Of a stretch of DNA of 64,000 bases, positions 27,401 through 36,353 are shown in pieces. A program made the translations under genes and the position numbers. The stretch comes from Photobacterium atrarenae. GTDB taxonomy: Bacteria > Pseudomonadota > Gammaproteobacteria > Enterobacterales > Vibrionaceae. Location: the NCBI RefSeq assembly GCF_024380015.1, contig NZ_CP101509.1:1791599-1855598 (forward strand), written 5' to 3'. The notes under the pieces were generated by a model that was not told the DNA's origin, ran no database searches, and saw only the letters and a program-made list of their open reading frames with translations. Numbering within the stretch: the stretch's first letter is position 1; the number at the start of each line of letters is the position of its first letter.

Positions 27401-27978
27401 GCCAACTCCTTTTTCTGACCGGGGAGGATAATACCGCAGGCTTCAGTGTCAGCTACCAGCCCACCCCCCGCGAATCATTGTCAGCACAGCTCAACTGGCA
27501 TGATATTTCAACCCGCTATGGCGATGACATCGGCCAAGGCTGGGATCTCAGCTTACGTGCTGCAGAGCAGCTGTTTTTCAACGATCCAGCCTGGCAGATC
27601 TACGCCAGCTACAGTCTGCAGGATGTGAGCCTGAGCAACAATCCACTCAATGGGATCAATAGTCAGCATCAGAGGCCGGCCCCATTAGTCAGTGGTGATT
27701 TTATCGACGAAGAATATCAGCGCATCGCTATTGGCCAGCACCTGTGGCACGGCACACCAGGGCAGCCCGGACCGACCTTGCCTTCACCACGCTACTGGCT
27801 GGACACCTCAGTTGGTTACAACGTCACCACAAGTCAGCCGGATATCACCGTCACCGCTGCGCTTGGCTGGCAGTTGCTCGGCAATGATGAGCTTTATTTC
27901 TCGGCCGACTGGCAAAGCCAGGATAGAAATGGCGATGAATCTTTGAAACTGTCACTGGGATACTTCTATAGTTTTTAA
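24427..27978 (+). CDS. pelB: PelB, TPR and outer-membrane export porin of Pel
   Basis: PelB spans the periplasm with TPR repeats, binding PelA, and ends in a beta-barrel that exports Pel. The product has an N-terminal membrane anchor (LVILTLTSLWALWLLAP), then about 800 residues of helical TPR-like repeats rich in Ala, Leu and Gln. The last 300 residues or so have alternating aromatic and polar strands ending in SLGYFYSF, a terminal-Phe barrel signal. ATG at 24427 is preferred because GAGA precedes it; ATG at 24412 or TTG at 24358 would add 5 or 23 residues. Length of about 1183 matches PelB. Confidence 0.92.
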   Translation: MAVFPKRPSDTGNQPNSRLHLVSGRTLVILTLTSLWALWLLAPDQSMLIRLITQSTSPQVSLAFLQEIQAREPDNRAVSKLIIENYYQMGELDKAISVSESMIDQDNLSLDWPSLATYVNLLQDKYYQAKATAGAAPDVEARLRQVIHGIDYIPDAKLARDLADTAISLSMTQKGYDFLVPHLQSGRTNRQELVSLAIQNSDYDNSLKLQKEAFNQSESLESATALLNLYLTTGRAAQSREFIGNYQGQLSETPDFLRLTIAHSTQIGNLETALKQSGKLLALIPSTELRVATAELAIATGQLALATTLLTEVTRVDDNPAYVVRLHDLHRWQGNIEQAAQLSQRLLAMGPTEDQIRDGIAEARALGDIYQEGIYFDKLASNNQLSVVEYADWLNAVEKSQGTDVALQSVQNLAARRPKDPELIVHQARLYEYRSDHSKVIEQWEKLQSLRRPSQAEAMRFANAYIMNRQPEQALAVLTAPKNWLQADDDYLESVSTLAWETSNRLISRQVQEQLIARTSGNIDVYRYLRTRDPVKTKEDIDNLVKLYQHSGNAQPLLAAMQASRANQDQPTFAHLVDLATRDSALTDHIGVLLYRAQLAKDNQAQEQAADFYRQVLQQAPYHDGGINGLLWLAIEANDQDAMASLYDRYKRSLQDNAALWLSFATAAQQMGQLEEADLWYQQLLLHNETSGDIDAAVLLNYAALQERQGEYAKARRLHRYLASQLSDELLSLEEGDIAYHSLVALFVGEQAAQQLAEQALIEQPDQGHAEDLFRYYLAAGQPDSLIAWHRHTALSRYTLPDWQQLAIAIQEKDRPTMERLLEQSSNLPEADKNTALQLTGQYAKAWLHGEQQLGQLNDPEAERQLRRVHVAQHPDQTHSVRAQATHHAEWDISRYSLDYYAPHQQGNWRLGTDFQRADTPDQLKGIKMQDETRLRGTYQSRLPDARWSLGFDLADGLGEQRLGFSTSYLRSLNDYWDMSLQLGIQMPIEASQLLFLTGEDNTAGFSVSYQPTPRESLSAQLNWHDISTRYGDDIGQGWDLSLRAAEQLFFNDPAWQIYASYSLQDVSLSNNPLNGINSQHQRPAPLVSGDFIDEEYQRIAIGQHLWHGTPGQPGPTLPSPRYWLDTSVGYNVTTSQPDITVTAALGWQLLGNDELYFSADWQSQDRNGDESLKLSLGYFYSF

Positions 27979-27990
27979 AGGGATAAGCAT

Positions 27991-28509
27991 ATGAAAAAGA
28001 GATGGTTACTGCTATCAGCGCTGACACTGGGCGCCTGCACCAGCTACCAGGTACCCGACAGCCCGAATTTTCCGGCCAACAGCCGCTGGGTCATTATGCC
28101 GATGATCAATCACTCCAACACCCCGATGGCTGCGGAAAAAGCAGAACAGATCCTCAGTGCTCAGCTCTATGCCAAGGGGATCAACGCCAGGATTTATCCG
28201 GCCAGCGAAGTCAAGGATTTAGCCAGTATTTTAGACCGTAACGCCAAACGCAGAAATGCCCAGGCCTGGCTGGCGAACCAGAACGTCGACTATGTCATTA
28301 GCGGCTCGGTTGAGGAGTGGCACTATAAAAGCGGGCTTGACGGTGAACCGGCTGTCGGCATTACCCTGGAAGTTCAGTCTGCCCGGAGTAAAGCGACTCA
28401 CTGGCGAGCCACGGGTACCCGTAGCGGCTGGGGGCGGGAAAGTGTCAGCGGCACCGGCCAAATCGTCATTGAGGAACTGCTTGACGGCCTGAACATCGAG
28501 CAACCATAA
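27991..28509 (+). CDS. pelC: PelC, outer-membrane lipoprotein of Pel export
   Basis: PelC forms a dodecameric ring under the PelB barrel that funnels the cationic polymer outward. The 172-residue protein has a signal peptide with lipobox LTLGACTS, then NSRWVIMPMINHSNTPMAAEKAEQ, typical of the PelC/CsgG-like fold. AAAGGGATAAGCAT provides the ribosome-binding site, 12 bases after the pelB stop codon. Confidence 0.92.
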   Translation: MKKRWLLLSALTLGACTSYQVPDSPNFPANSRWVIMPMINHSNTPMAAEKAEQILSAQLYAKGINARIYPASEVKDLASILDRNAKRRNAQAWLANQNVDYVISGSVEEWHYKSGLDGEPAVGITLEVQSARSKATHWRATGTRSGWGRESVSGTGQIVIEELLDGLNIEQP

Positions 28510-28534
28510 CGAGTCACCAGAACGGAATCTGCCA

Positions 28535-29869
28535 ATGAATACATTGCGCAACCGGATCATATCCGGATTTAAGCAAGACGGAGCCGCCTGGCTGGAAACG
28601 TTCATTGTTTCTGGCATCGCCACCTATTTATGGCTTCACTCCGAGGCGCTCACAGCATTATCACAAGAGCAGCACTTTTTCTGGCCATTATTTGGTCCGT
28701 TGCTCGTCGCCCTGCGCTATGGTTTTGCTAAAGGCTTTACTTGCGCCCTATTGATCACGGCCGGACTCGCCAGTGTTATGAATGCCAACGGCACGCTCTC
28801 GATGTATCCCCTGGCGATGGTCGTTGGAATGGCTTTAGTCACCATGATTGCTGGCGAATTTCATGACCACTGGCATGCCAAGACCCAGAAATACATCTTG
28901 GATCACCAGTATATGAAGCAGAAACTGGACAGCTTTACCCATAATTACCATTTGCTCAAAGTTTCCCATGACCAATTAGAGCAACGAACGGCTGGCCAGA
29001 CCGTTAGCCTGCGTGCCAGTATCAGTAACCTCCATAAAATCGCTACCTCGCACAATTCAAACCGACTGGCACATATCGGGCATCCGCTGTTAAACCTACT
29101 GGCTGAAATCGGCGGATTGGAAGTGGCCGGGCTTTACGCAGTCAAACGAGGGAAGGTTGACCCTGTTCCACAGGCAACGATCGGCGATCATCATCAGTTG
29201 GTGGAAACCGATCCCATGCTACAGGACATGGTGAAGCAACGGACACTCTTGTCGGTTGCAAAACTGGCGTCTCACCGCGAATCCCGCTACCAGTTGTGTA
29301 TCCCGCTGTTAGATACCCAGAAAACCCTGCAGGCTATCGTCATCGCGGAAAGTGCTAAGTTCTTTTTACAGACGCCTGCCAACAATGCTTTGCTCGCCCT
29401 GGTTGCCAACCACGCGGCCAACCTGATCAGCAACAGCATTGTCACGCCGCTCATTCAGCCGCAGCAAAGTGATCTGTTCCTCAGTTACTTAAGCCAGGCA
29501 GAACATAACCACCGCCAGCATAGTGTTGACAGCCATCTTGTCGTCTATACCGCAGCCAGCCCCTCGCAGAAAATGCGTTTGGAAGCTATCACCAATCACC
29601 GCCGTGGCGCTGATATCTACTGGCTCTGTCAGTCCCCGCAAGGAAAACCGGCACTGCTGGTGTTACTGCCACTCTCTTCAAAAGCCAATGCTCAGCAATA
29701 TATCCAACGGGTTGAGCAATTATTTGGCCTGAACACCGGAACAACATCTGACTTTGGCATTCAGGGGCCGCTATCTGTCGCAAATGAATTGCCGCAAATC
29801 AAATCACTAATATACGAATATGGAAGGTTCGATGAAAATCTGGCTATTCATTCAAGCAGCCACTCTTGA
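28535..29869 (+). CDS. pelD: PelD, c-di-GMP receptor of Pel synthesis
   Basis: PelD is an inner-membrane protein that binds c-di-GMP through a degenerate GGDEF domain and switches on Pel polymerisation by PelF. The 444-residue protein has about four membrane helices in the first 115 residues, a coiled region (QKLDSFTHNYHLLKVSHDQLEQ), a GAF domain around residues 150-310, and a C-terminal degenerate GGDEF domain. The catalytic GGDEF is absent, but an RxxD I-site-like motif is seen in NHRRGADIYWL near residue 355. The gene overlaps pelE by 38 bases. Confidence 0.9.
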   Translation: MNTLRNRIISGFKQDGAAWLETFIVSGIATYLWLHSEALTALSQEQHFFWPLFGPLLVALRYGFAKGFTCALLITAGLASVMNANGTLSMYPLAMVVGMALVTMIAGEFHDHWHAKTQKYILDHQYMKQKLDSFTHNYHLLKVSHDQLEQRTAGQTVSLRASISNLHKIATSHNSNRLAHIGHPLLNLLAEIGGLEVAGLYAVKRGKVDPVPQATIGDHHQLVETDPMLQDMVKQRTLLSVAKLASHRESRYQLCIPLLDTQKTLQAIVIAESAKFFLQTPANNALLALVANHAANLISNSIVTPLIQPQQSDLFLSYLSQAEHNHRQHSVDSHLVVYTAASPSQKMRLEAITNHRRGADIYWLCQSPQGKPALLVLLPLSSKANAQQYIQRVEQLFGLNTGTTSDFGIQGPLSVANELPQIKSLIYEYGRFDENLAIHSSSHS

Positions 29870-30803
29870 GAGCTATGGCATTCATCTGCTTTTAGGCGAG
29901 AACTGGACAGCCACCAGTTGGTCCTCCCTCATCGCAGTGCATACGATCGCCTGTGCCAGCTGCACTATGGCAAGCTGGCTGATGCTGCCAGGCAATTACC
30001 GTGCCTCTCGGATTAGCACGGTTTCATTCCTGTTCGCGTTTCATTTTCTCTTGCCGGTGGTGGGAATGCTCGGGACCAGTTGTGCATTATTACTTGGCCT
30101 GCATTTTCCCAGAAAACAGCATCACATCAGTTGGCAGCAGAGTGAGGCGCTAGCCTTGCCCCAGAGTCCGGGCGATATACTCACCAATACCCCATTCGGC
30201 TCGGGCGCACTTCGCGACATTCTGGTTCATAATGACGATCCGGGACAACGCTCGCTAGCCGTCTCGGCCATCTGTCATCTTCCCCGCCAACAATCTGTGC
30301 CCCTGCTACAGCTGGCACTGAAAGATCTCTCGGATGATGTTCGCCTGCTCGCTTACGCTGCACTGGAAGGTATTGAAAGTGAAATTAACGACATGATTGC
30401 CAGCCATAAGAAAAGTTATGCGCAGCACCACAATGCTCAAACGTCTTTTGAAATCGCACAACAATACTGGGAACTATGTTATCTCGGTATTGCTGAAGGG
30501 ATACTGAAAAAGCATTACCTCGAACAAGCTGAGTACTATCTCAATCAATCCGTCCAGAACAAACAACGCGCTTCCAGCAGTTTATTGCTTGGCCGGGTCT
30601 TGCTGGTGCAGCAGCGTCCGGAAGAAGCCGTCCCTTACCTGACCTATGCGATGGAAAACGGTTTACGGACCACGCAAGTCGCTCCCTACCTGGCCGAAGC
30701 CGCCTATCGCGTTAAAGATTACCGCAAGGTACGCAAGTACCTCGCCTATTTCCCTACGCAGCAAGGCGAAGTACTGAGCCAGATTAAGGAGCATTGGCTA
30801 TGA
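29832..30803 (+). CDS. pelE: PelE, inner-membrane TPR protein of Pel complex
   Basis: PelE links PelD and PelG in the inner-membrane synthase complex. The product of 323 residues has several hydrophobic helices in the first 100 residues and a helical C-terminal region with TPR-like repeats (EQAEYYLNQSVQNKQRASS, RPEEAVPYLTYAMEN). ATG at 29832 is preferred, with GGAAGG four bases upstream; an in-frame ATG at 29820 would add four residues. The stop overlaps the pelF start as ATGA. Confidence 0.88.
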   Translation: MKIWLFIQAATLESYGIHLLLGENWTATSWSSLIAVHTIACASCTMASWLMLPGNYRASRISTVSFLFAFHFLLPVVGMLGTSCALLLGLHFPRKQHHISWQQSEALALPQSPGDILTNTPFGSGALRDILVHNDDPGQRSLAVSAICHLPRQQSVPLLQLALKDLSDDVRLLAYAALEGIESEINDMIASHKKSYAQHHNAQTSFEIAQQYWELCYLGIAEGILKKHYLEQAEYYLNQSVQNKQRASSSLLLGRVLLVQQRPEEAVPYLTYAMENGLRTTQVAPYLAEAAYRVKDYRKVRKYLAYFPTQQGEVLSQIKEHWL

Positions 30804-32314
30804 CCAAGAACGTTGACATCTGTCTGCTATTAGAAGGAACTTACCCCTATGTCCGGGGGGGCGTTTCCAGTTGGGTTCACCAGATGATCCAGGGCTTGTC
30901 GCAATATCGCTTTCATCTCATTTTTCTTGGCGGCAGCCCGGACGCCTATGACCAGCCTGCCTATGAATTTCCTGACAATGTCGTCGGATTTGAGACTCAC
31001 TTCCTACTCAGCGATCCCGGCCGGCTGTCCCCCTCGCCCCGCTCCGGAAATGGTGAACTGTTTACGCAATGGGCACAATTCCTGTCTTATTTTGAAAAAG
31101 AAAAAAACCCGATCCCCAGTGAACTCTTGATTTCTATCTCCGATGCCCTGGGTCAAAAAAACAAGATCTCCATGGCGGATTTCCTTTACAGCCGTTCATC
31201 CTGGGAGGTGCTGACAGAGCGCTACCTCGACGTTTCCGCCAACAAATCCTTCGTCGATTATTTCTGGACTTACCGCAGTATTTACCAGCCCTTATTTACC
31301 CTGGCCCGTATTTCACAAAACCTGCCCGATGCCAAGCTATTCCATAGTGTCTCCACGGGATATGCGGGATTTCTGGGCGCATTATGTAAACAGCAAACCG
31401 GCCGCCCGTTGCTCATTACAGAGCACGGGATCTATACCAAGGAACGCAAAATCGATCTCTCTCAGGCCAGCTGGATTGACGATCGTCACAGCCTCATTGA
31501 TATCAGTCTGCATAAAAAAATGGATCAAACCCGCAAAACCTGGATCCGCTTTTTCGAGCAGCTGGGCCTGACGGCCTACGACCAGGCAGACCACATCATT
31601 TCCCTGTTTGAAGGCAACCGGCAACGTCAGCATAGCGACGGTGCCCCCAGCGACAAAACACAAGTGATTGTGAACGGCATCAACCTGAGCCGATTCGACT
31701 CCGCCTATGCGAGGCGGCCAGCCGGTCCGCCATTGGTGGCCGGGCTGGTCGGACGGGTGGTCCCCATCAAAGATATCAAAACCTTTATCCGTGCGATCCG
31801 TGGCGCCGTTGAATCACTGCCGACACTGGAAGGCTGGATTATCGGCCCCACCGAAGAAGACCCCGCTTATGTCCGCGAATGTGAGCTACTGATCGAAAGT
31901 CTTGGGCTCACTGAACATGTCAAAATGCTTGGCAGCCGGAATGTCGCCGAAATCATGCCGGAGTTGGGCGTGATGGTGCTCACATCGATCAGTGAAGCGC
32001 AACCGCTGGTACTTCTGGAGGCCATGGCTTCGGGGATCCCCTGTATTGCCACAGAGGTGGGCGCCTGCCATGAAATGATTGACGGCAGGCCTGGGGAAGA
32101 CGCCGAGCTGGGAGCCGCCGGCACGATCATTCCAATTGCCAGCCCGCTCCAGGCGACGCAGGCGATCATCGACACCCTGACCAATACCGAGCAATGGCGT
32201 CAAACCGGCGATAACGGTAAAGCGCGGGTCACCCGTTATTACAACGAAAAAGATGTGTATCACGCATACCAGACACTCTATGAGGAGGCTATCAGTGGCA
32301 GGGATCGGCTTTGA
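30800..32314 (+). CDS. pelF: PelF, GT4 glycosyltransferase of Pel synthesis
   Basis: PelF is the cytoplasmic glycosyltransferase that polymerises Pel from UDP-sugars. The 504-residue protein begins with DICLLLEGTYPYVRGGVSSW, a PelF hallmark, and has the GT-B C-terminal domain with GLVGRVVPIKDIKTFIRA. The E-x7-E nucleotide-sugar motif lies in SEAQPLVLLEAMASGIP. AAGGAG eight bases before the ATG at 30800 sets the start, overlapping the pelE stop. Confidence 0.95.
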   Translation: MTKNVDICLLLEGTYPYVRGGVSSWVHQMIQGLSQYRFHLIFLGGSPDAYDQPAYEFPDNVVGFETHFLLSDPGRLSPSPRSGNGELFTQWAQFLSYFEKEKNPIPSELLISISDALGQKNKISMADFLYSRSSWEVLTERYLDVSANKSFVDYFWTYRSIYQPLFTLARISQNLPDAKLFHSVSTGYAGFLGALCKQQTGRPLLITEHGIYTKERKIDLSQASWIDDRHSLIDISLHKKMDQTRKTWIRFFEQLGLTAYDQADHIISLFEGNRQRQHSDGAPSDKTQVIVNGINLSRFDSAYARRPAGPPLVAGLVGRVVPIKDIKTFIRAIRGAVESLPTLEGWIIGPTEEDPAYVRECELLIESLGLTEHVKMLGSRNVAEIMPELGVMVLTSISEAQPLVLLEAMASGIPCIATEVGACHEMIDGRPGEDAELGAAGTIIPIASPLQATQAIIDTLTNTEQWRQTGDNGKARVTRYYNEKDVYHAYQTLYEEAISGRDRL

Positions 32315-33668
32315 ACTTCGCAGAATACTGGAGAAAAACACCCTCCTTTCCGTCCTGGAAGCCTATGGCCTGGCCGGATTAATTAGCTCCGGCCCGTGGG
32401 TGATCTCCATTCTGGCCTTACTGACCATCGGCATACTCAGTATCGGGACGGTTTTTCCGCTCTACGATCTGGTGCAATTTTTAGTCCTCGTCACCTACCT
32501 GATGGCGGGCTCGCTCATTATCAGCGGGCTGTTCCAGTTACTCCTGACCCGGTACATTTCGGACTTACTTTTTGCAACCGAGGAGCATCGGATTGTACCC
32601 AACCTACTCGGGGCCATGTTGATCACCAGTGTAATCGCCGCCCTGCTTGGGGGCGGCGTCTTACACAACGCTGACGGACTCACACCAGCGGTAAAGCTTA
32701 CCGTATTCACCTCGCTGGTCCTGTTGTGTAATCAGTGGCTGATCATCATTTTCCTCAGTGGAATGAAAGAGTACTACCGGATCCTGAACACCATGGCATT
32801 TAGCTATGGGCTGATGATTGTTCTGAGCCTCACAGTCCCCGGATTAAACTTACTCGGGCTATTGCTTATTTTCTGTAGCTGCCAGGCAATCGTCACCTTC
32901 AGTTTCCTGTTTTTCGTGATCCGGGATTTTCCGGCCAAGCAATTGGTCTCCTTCGATTTTTTAAATCCCAGCAAAGTCTTCTATTCGCTGATGGCTTGCG
33001 GCGTACTCTATAACCTTGGGGTTTGGTTAGATAAATTTGTCTTCTGGTTTCGGGATGAAACCTCACATATCGTGGTCGCGCACTTTCGTGCTTCCTATAT
33101 TTATGACTTACCCATCTTTGTCGCCTATTTGGCAATTATTCCGGGCATGGCCGTCTTTATGCTGCGAATGGAGACCGATTTCGCCAAGGCCTGCCTTAAG
33201 TTCTACGATGCGGTCAGAACAGGCGCAACCCTCGGTTCGATTTACCTCCTCAAAGATAAAATGGTACTTGCCTGTCAGCAGAGTATTTATGAAATATTCA
33301 AAGTTCAGGGCATGACCCTGGCACTGTTGCTGCTCTGGGCCGAGGACATTCTTCTCGCCCTGAAGCTCGACCTCGCCTACCTTCATTTGCTCTACGCCGA
33401 CCTGATTGGCGTCAGCCTCCAGGTCCTGGTGATGTCAATTCTCAACGTGATGTACTATCTGGATAAGCGCTATGCCGCACTTATACTAACCGCGCTGATG
33501 GCTGTCTCAAATTTTAGCCTCGCCCACTACAGTATCGATTTAGGACCCACTTTCTACGGCTATGGTTTTGCCATCACCATGCTTATCACCACCATCGTCG
33601 GCCTGATCATGTTGAATCGACAATTCAATGAACTGGAGTACCAGACTTTCATGCTTCAACGTTCCTAA
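32295..33668 (+). CDS. pelG: PelG, inner-membrane Wzx-like transporter of Pel
   Basis: PelG is the polytopic inner-membrane protein that moves Pel across the cytoplasmic membrane with PelD and PelE. The 457-residue protein has about twelve hydrophobic helices and begins AGIGFELRRILEKNTLLS, the PelG N-terminal signature. The start is GTG at 32295, six bases after GAGGAGG, inside the end of pelF; an ATG at 32253 would prepend unrelated residues. It is the last gene of the operon, followed by a strong terminator. Confidence 0.93.
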   Translation: MAGIGFELRRILEKNTLLSVLEAYGLAGLISSGPWVISILALLTIGILSIGTVFPLYDLVQFLVLVTYLMAGSLIISGLFQLLLTRYISDLLFATEEHRIVPNLLGAMLITSVIAALLGGGVLHNADGLTPAVKLTVFTSLVLLCNQWLIIIFLSGMKEYYRILNTMAFSYGLMIVLSLTVPGLNLLGLLLIFCSCQAIVTFSFLFFVIRDFPAKQLVSFDFLNPSKVFYSLMACGVLYNLGVWLDKFVFWFRDETSHIVVAHFRASYIYDLPIFVAYLAIIPGMAVFMLRMETDFAKACLKFYDAVRTGATLGSIYLLKDKMVLACQQSIYEIFKVQGMTLALLLLWAEDILLALKLDLAYLHLLYADLIGVSLQVLVMSILNVMYYLDKRYAALILTALMAVSNFSLAHYSIDLGPTFYGYGFAITMLITTIVGLIMLNRQFNELEYQTFMLQRS

Positions 33669-33704
33669 TCATTCAACCAGAACATCACTTCAACACAACA
33701 AATC

Positions 33705-33739
33705 GGGGCGACATCTTCTGATGTCGCCCCGGATCTTTT
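33705..33739 (+). terminator. Terminator of the pel operon
   Basis: A perfect 11-bp stem GGGGCGACATC/GATGTCGCCCC with a TTCT loop is followed by GGATCTTTT. It lies about 40 bases after the pelG stop codon. Confidence 0.85.
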
Positions 33740-33746
33740 GAGAAGA

Positions 33747-33838
33747 GTAAGTAGTTATTCTACAATCAAAAATTCTAACGCAGTTATCAAGCATTTGAAC
33801 AAGCTAGAATGACCAGTTATTTACTGCGATTGGTATGA
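33747..33838. repeat. Partial copy of the MITE-like repeat
   Basis: These 92 bases match the right part of the element at 12830-12921 with about ten differences (shared blocks include AGCATTTGAACAAGCTA and TTATTTACTGCGATTGGTAT). The left inverted repeat is missing, so the copy is truncated or a half-element. It lies between the pel terminator and the end of the slipin gene. Confidence 0.75.
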
Positions 33839-33885
33839 TCATTGTCTCTCATGAAAAGTAGATCACCTATTTCATCTGCAAGCTG

Positions 33886-34728
33886 TTAAGGGTAATCGAT
33901 GGGATGTTCTGGATCCGAAGACGCTTTCTGAGAAGACCCGCCTTGGCCCTTCTCCGGCTGGGAATCGGGCGTCTTCGACGGATGCATCAACCCACCGAAC
34001 TTATCGACCAGATCGATCGGCATCGGGAACACGATCGTTGTCGTGCGGTCATTCGAAATTTCGGTCAAGGTTTGCATATAACGTAATTGCACTGCATTCG
34101 GCGCTTGATTCAAAACTGTTGCCGCTTCACGCAGCTTATTGGACGCTTCCAGCTCCCCGGTGGCGTGAATCACTTTCGCCCGCCGCGAGCGTTCAGCTTC
34201 TGCCTGACGAGCGAGTGCCCGCACCATGCTCTCATCGAGGTCGACATGCTTGATCTCCACGTTGGCGATCTTGATCCCCCAGTTGTCAGTGTGTTGATCC
34301 AGGATCGCCTGCAGATCTTTATTCAGTTCATCCCGGGCAGACAACAACTCATCAAGCTCATGCTGCCCTAACACTGAACGCAGTGTCGTTTGCGACAACT
34401 GGCTGGTCGCTTCCAGGTAATTCTCAACATTGTTGATCGCCATTTTCGGCTCAACGACGCGAAAATACACCACCGCATTCACTCGCACGGACACATTGTC
34501 CCGGGTGATCAAATCCTGCGTCGGCACGTCTAGCACAATGGTCCGCAAATCCACCCGGACCATTTGCTGTACAATCGGCACAATAATGATCAAGCCCGGG
34601 CCTTTGACTTCATAAAACCGCCCAAGCAAAAACACGACAGCCCGCTCATATTCACGAAGGATCTTGAACATGCTGATAATGAGGATCACCACCAACACAA
34701 TAATTGTCGCAAACGAGTAGGTAATCAT
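33886..34728 (-). CDS. Slipin-type SPFH/band 7 membrane protein
   Basis: The 280-residue protein has one N-terminal membrane segment ([19 protein letters not shown]) and an SPFH domain with [44 protein letters not shown] and [17 protein letters not shown]. It is typical of the slipin/stomatin-like group that pairs with NfeD. Such pairs are thought to form membrane microdomains and control proteolysis. It starts three bases after the NfeD gene and is clearly co-transcribed. The C-terminal 25 residues are polar and low complexity. Confidence 0.9.
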   Translation of the reverse strand: MITYSFATIIVLVVILIISMFKILREYERAVVFLLGRFYEVKGPGLIIIVPIVQQMVRVDLRTIVLDVPTQDLITRDNVSVRVNAVVYFRVVEPKMAINNVENYLEATSQLSQTTLRSVLGQHELDELLSARDELNKDLQAILDQHTDNWGIKIANVEIKHVDLDESMVRALARQAEAERSRRAKVIHATGELEASNKLREAATVLNQAPNAVQLRYMQTLTEISNDRTTTIVFPMPIDLVDKFGGLMHPSKTPDSQPEKGQGGSSQKASSDPEHPIDYP

Positions 34729-34731
34729 AAA

Positions 34732-36156
34732 TCAGTCCTTATTCAGATCAGCCGGCTCAGCAAGCCCGCTTTCTACAATGAGATACAACCCTGAAATACT
34801 CTTCACAGTCACCCGCTCTCCTTTTTTCAGCGGCCGGTCACAACGCGCCTGCCAGATTTCACCGTCCACCAACACCCGTCCTTCGCCGGGGAAACCGCCC
34901 ACCACCGTCGCCGTTTCACCGAGCAGCACCTCAACTCCTGTGGTGACAGGTTTGCGCCGGGTCCGCAATAACAGTGTCAGGATCACAAAGGTAAACAGCG
35001 CTGAAACCACAGTCAGGCCAACAATCAATGGAATCGCAATCTGATAACCGGGCGTTTCCGTATCCATCAACATAATAGAGCCCAGGACAAACGCAACGAC
35101 GCCACCAAGCCCCAGGATCCCGAAACTCGGGCTGAACGCTTCGGCGATCATCAACGCAATCCCGAGCAACAATAGCCCTAAGCCAGCATAACTAACCGGC
35201 AGCATTTGCAAGGAGTACATCGCCAATAGCAGGCAAATGCCGCCAAGCACACCGGGTAATCCGACACCAGGATTATAAAATTCCAGCAGCAAACCGTAGA
35301 TCCCAATCAACATCAGAATGTAGGCAACATTGGGGTTGGTGATCACCGAAAGCAGTTTAAATCGCCAGTCCTGTTCCCGTTCGACATACGCAACATTGGC
35401 CAGTTCAATCGGACTCTGAATCCCATTGATTGCCACGGAACGGCCATTGGACTGATCAATCAAGCTATCTAGGTTGGGGGCGATGAAATCAATCACATTT
35501 TCTTTCAGTGCACTTTCGGCATCCAGACTAGCTGCTTCTGTCACCGCTTTGGCCGCCCAGGCTTCATTGCGCCCGTGCAGCTTAGCCAAACCCTGAATAT
35601 AAGCCGTGGCATCATTGATGACTTTTTTCTCCATCGCACTCTTTGCCGGCACACGTTCACTCTCTTCAGGTTTTGCCGCCCCCTGCTCGTCATCTGACTC
35701 GCTGGCCGCTTTTTCTTCTTTCTTTTCCTTTGGGGCGAACGGGTTGCTGCGCTCATCATCTTTCCCGGCCGGGCCGGTCAGTGAAACCGGCGTTGCCGCA
35801 CCTAAATTGGTCCCCGGCGCCATCGCCGCCACATGGCTGGCCAACAGGATGTAGGTCCCCGCACTGGCTGCCCGCGCACCCGACGGTCCCACCCAGGTTG
35901 CTACCGGTATCGAAGAAGTCGTGATCGCACGAATAATATCGCGCATGGATGTATCCAGCCCGCCGGGGGTATCCATTTTCAGCACAATAAAAGCAGCCTG
36001 GTTATCTCGTGCATCCTCGATCTCGCGAACGACGTAATCGCTGGTTGCCGGCCCTATTCCCCCTTTAATCTCGATAATCCACACATTGTCAGCAGATGCA
36101 GCACCTGCCATCAACCACATCACTATCCATAACGCAAAGTAAGAGAAGCGTTTCAC
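34732..36156 (-). CDS. NfeD family protein, membrane-bound ClpP-class serine protease
   Basis: The long-form NfeD protein (474 residues) has a signal peptide, a ClpP-class protease domain with LKMDTPGGLDTSMRDIIRAI and the nucleophile Ser in GARAASAGTYIL, and the expected Lys in KVINDATAYIQGLA. A charged insert lies between them (KEKKEEKAASESDDEQG). Four or five membrane helices and a C-terminal OB-fold domain (ATVVGGFPGEGRVLVDGEIW) follow. Related archaeal proteases cleave the C-terminus of the partner stomatin. The start is GTG at 36156, with GGAGGAAGTGAG upstream. Confidence 0.88.
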   Translation of the reverse strand: MKRFSYFALWIVMWLMAGAASADNVWIIEIKGGIGPATSDYVVREIEDARDNQAAFIVLKMDTPGGLDTSMRDIIRAITTSSIPVATWVGPSGARAASAGTYILLASHVAAMAPGTNLGAATPVSLTGPAGKDDERSNPFAPKEKKEEKAASESDDEQGAAKPEESERVPAKSAMEKKVINDATAYIQGLAKLHGRNEAWAAKAVTEAASLDAESALKENVIDFIAPNLDSLIDQSNGRSVAINGIQSPIELANVAYVEREQDWRFKLLSVITNPNVAYILMLIGIYGLLLEFYNPGVGLPGVLGGICLLLAMYSLQMLPVSYAGLGLLLLGIALMIAEAFSPSFGILGLGGVVAFVLGSIMLMDTETPGYQIAIPLIVGLTVVSALFTFVILTLLLRTRRKPVTTGVEVLLGETATVVGGFPGEGRVLVDGEIWQARCDRPLKKGERVTVKSISGLYLIVESGLAEPADLNKD

Positions 36157-36353
36157 CTCACTTCCTCCCCAGGAGAAAAGCGCGAGTAATTCAATACCCT
36201 GATACTTTTCCTGTGCACGTTTCAACTGCTATAAGCATAGCCCACCCGTTCAGCACACTGTGTTTATGAGCAACACCATGCAAAAATAAGACAGCGCCAT
36301 GAAACAAAACTGACATTTATACTTAATCTGATTGCAATCAATCAGGAGCATTT

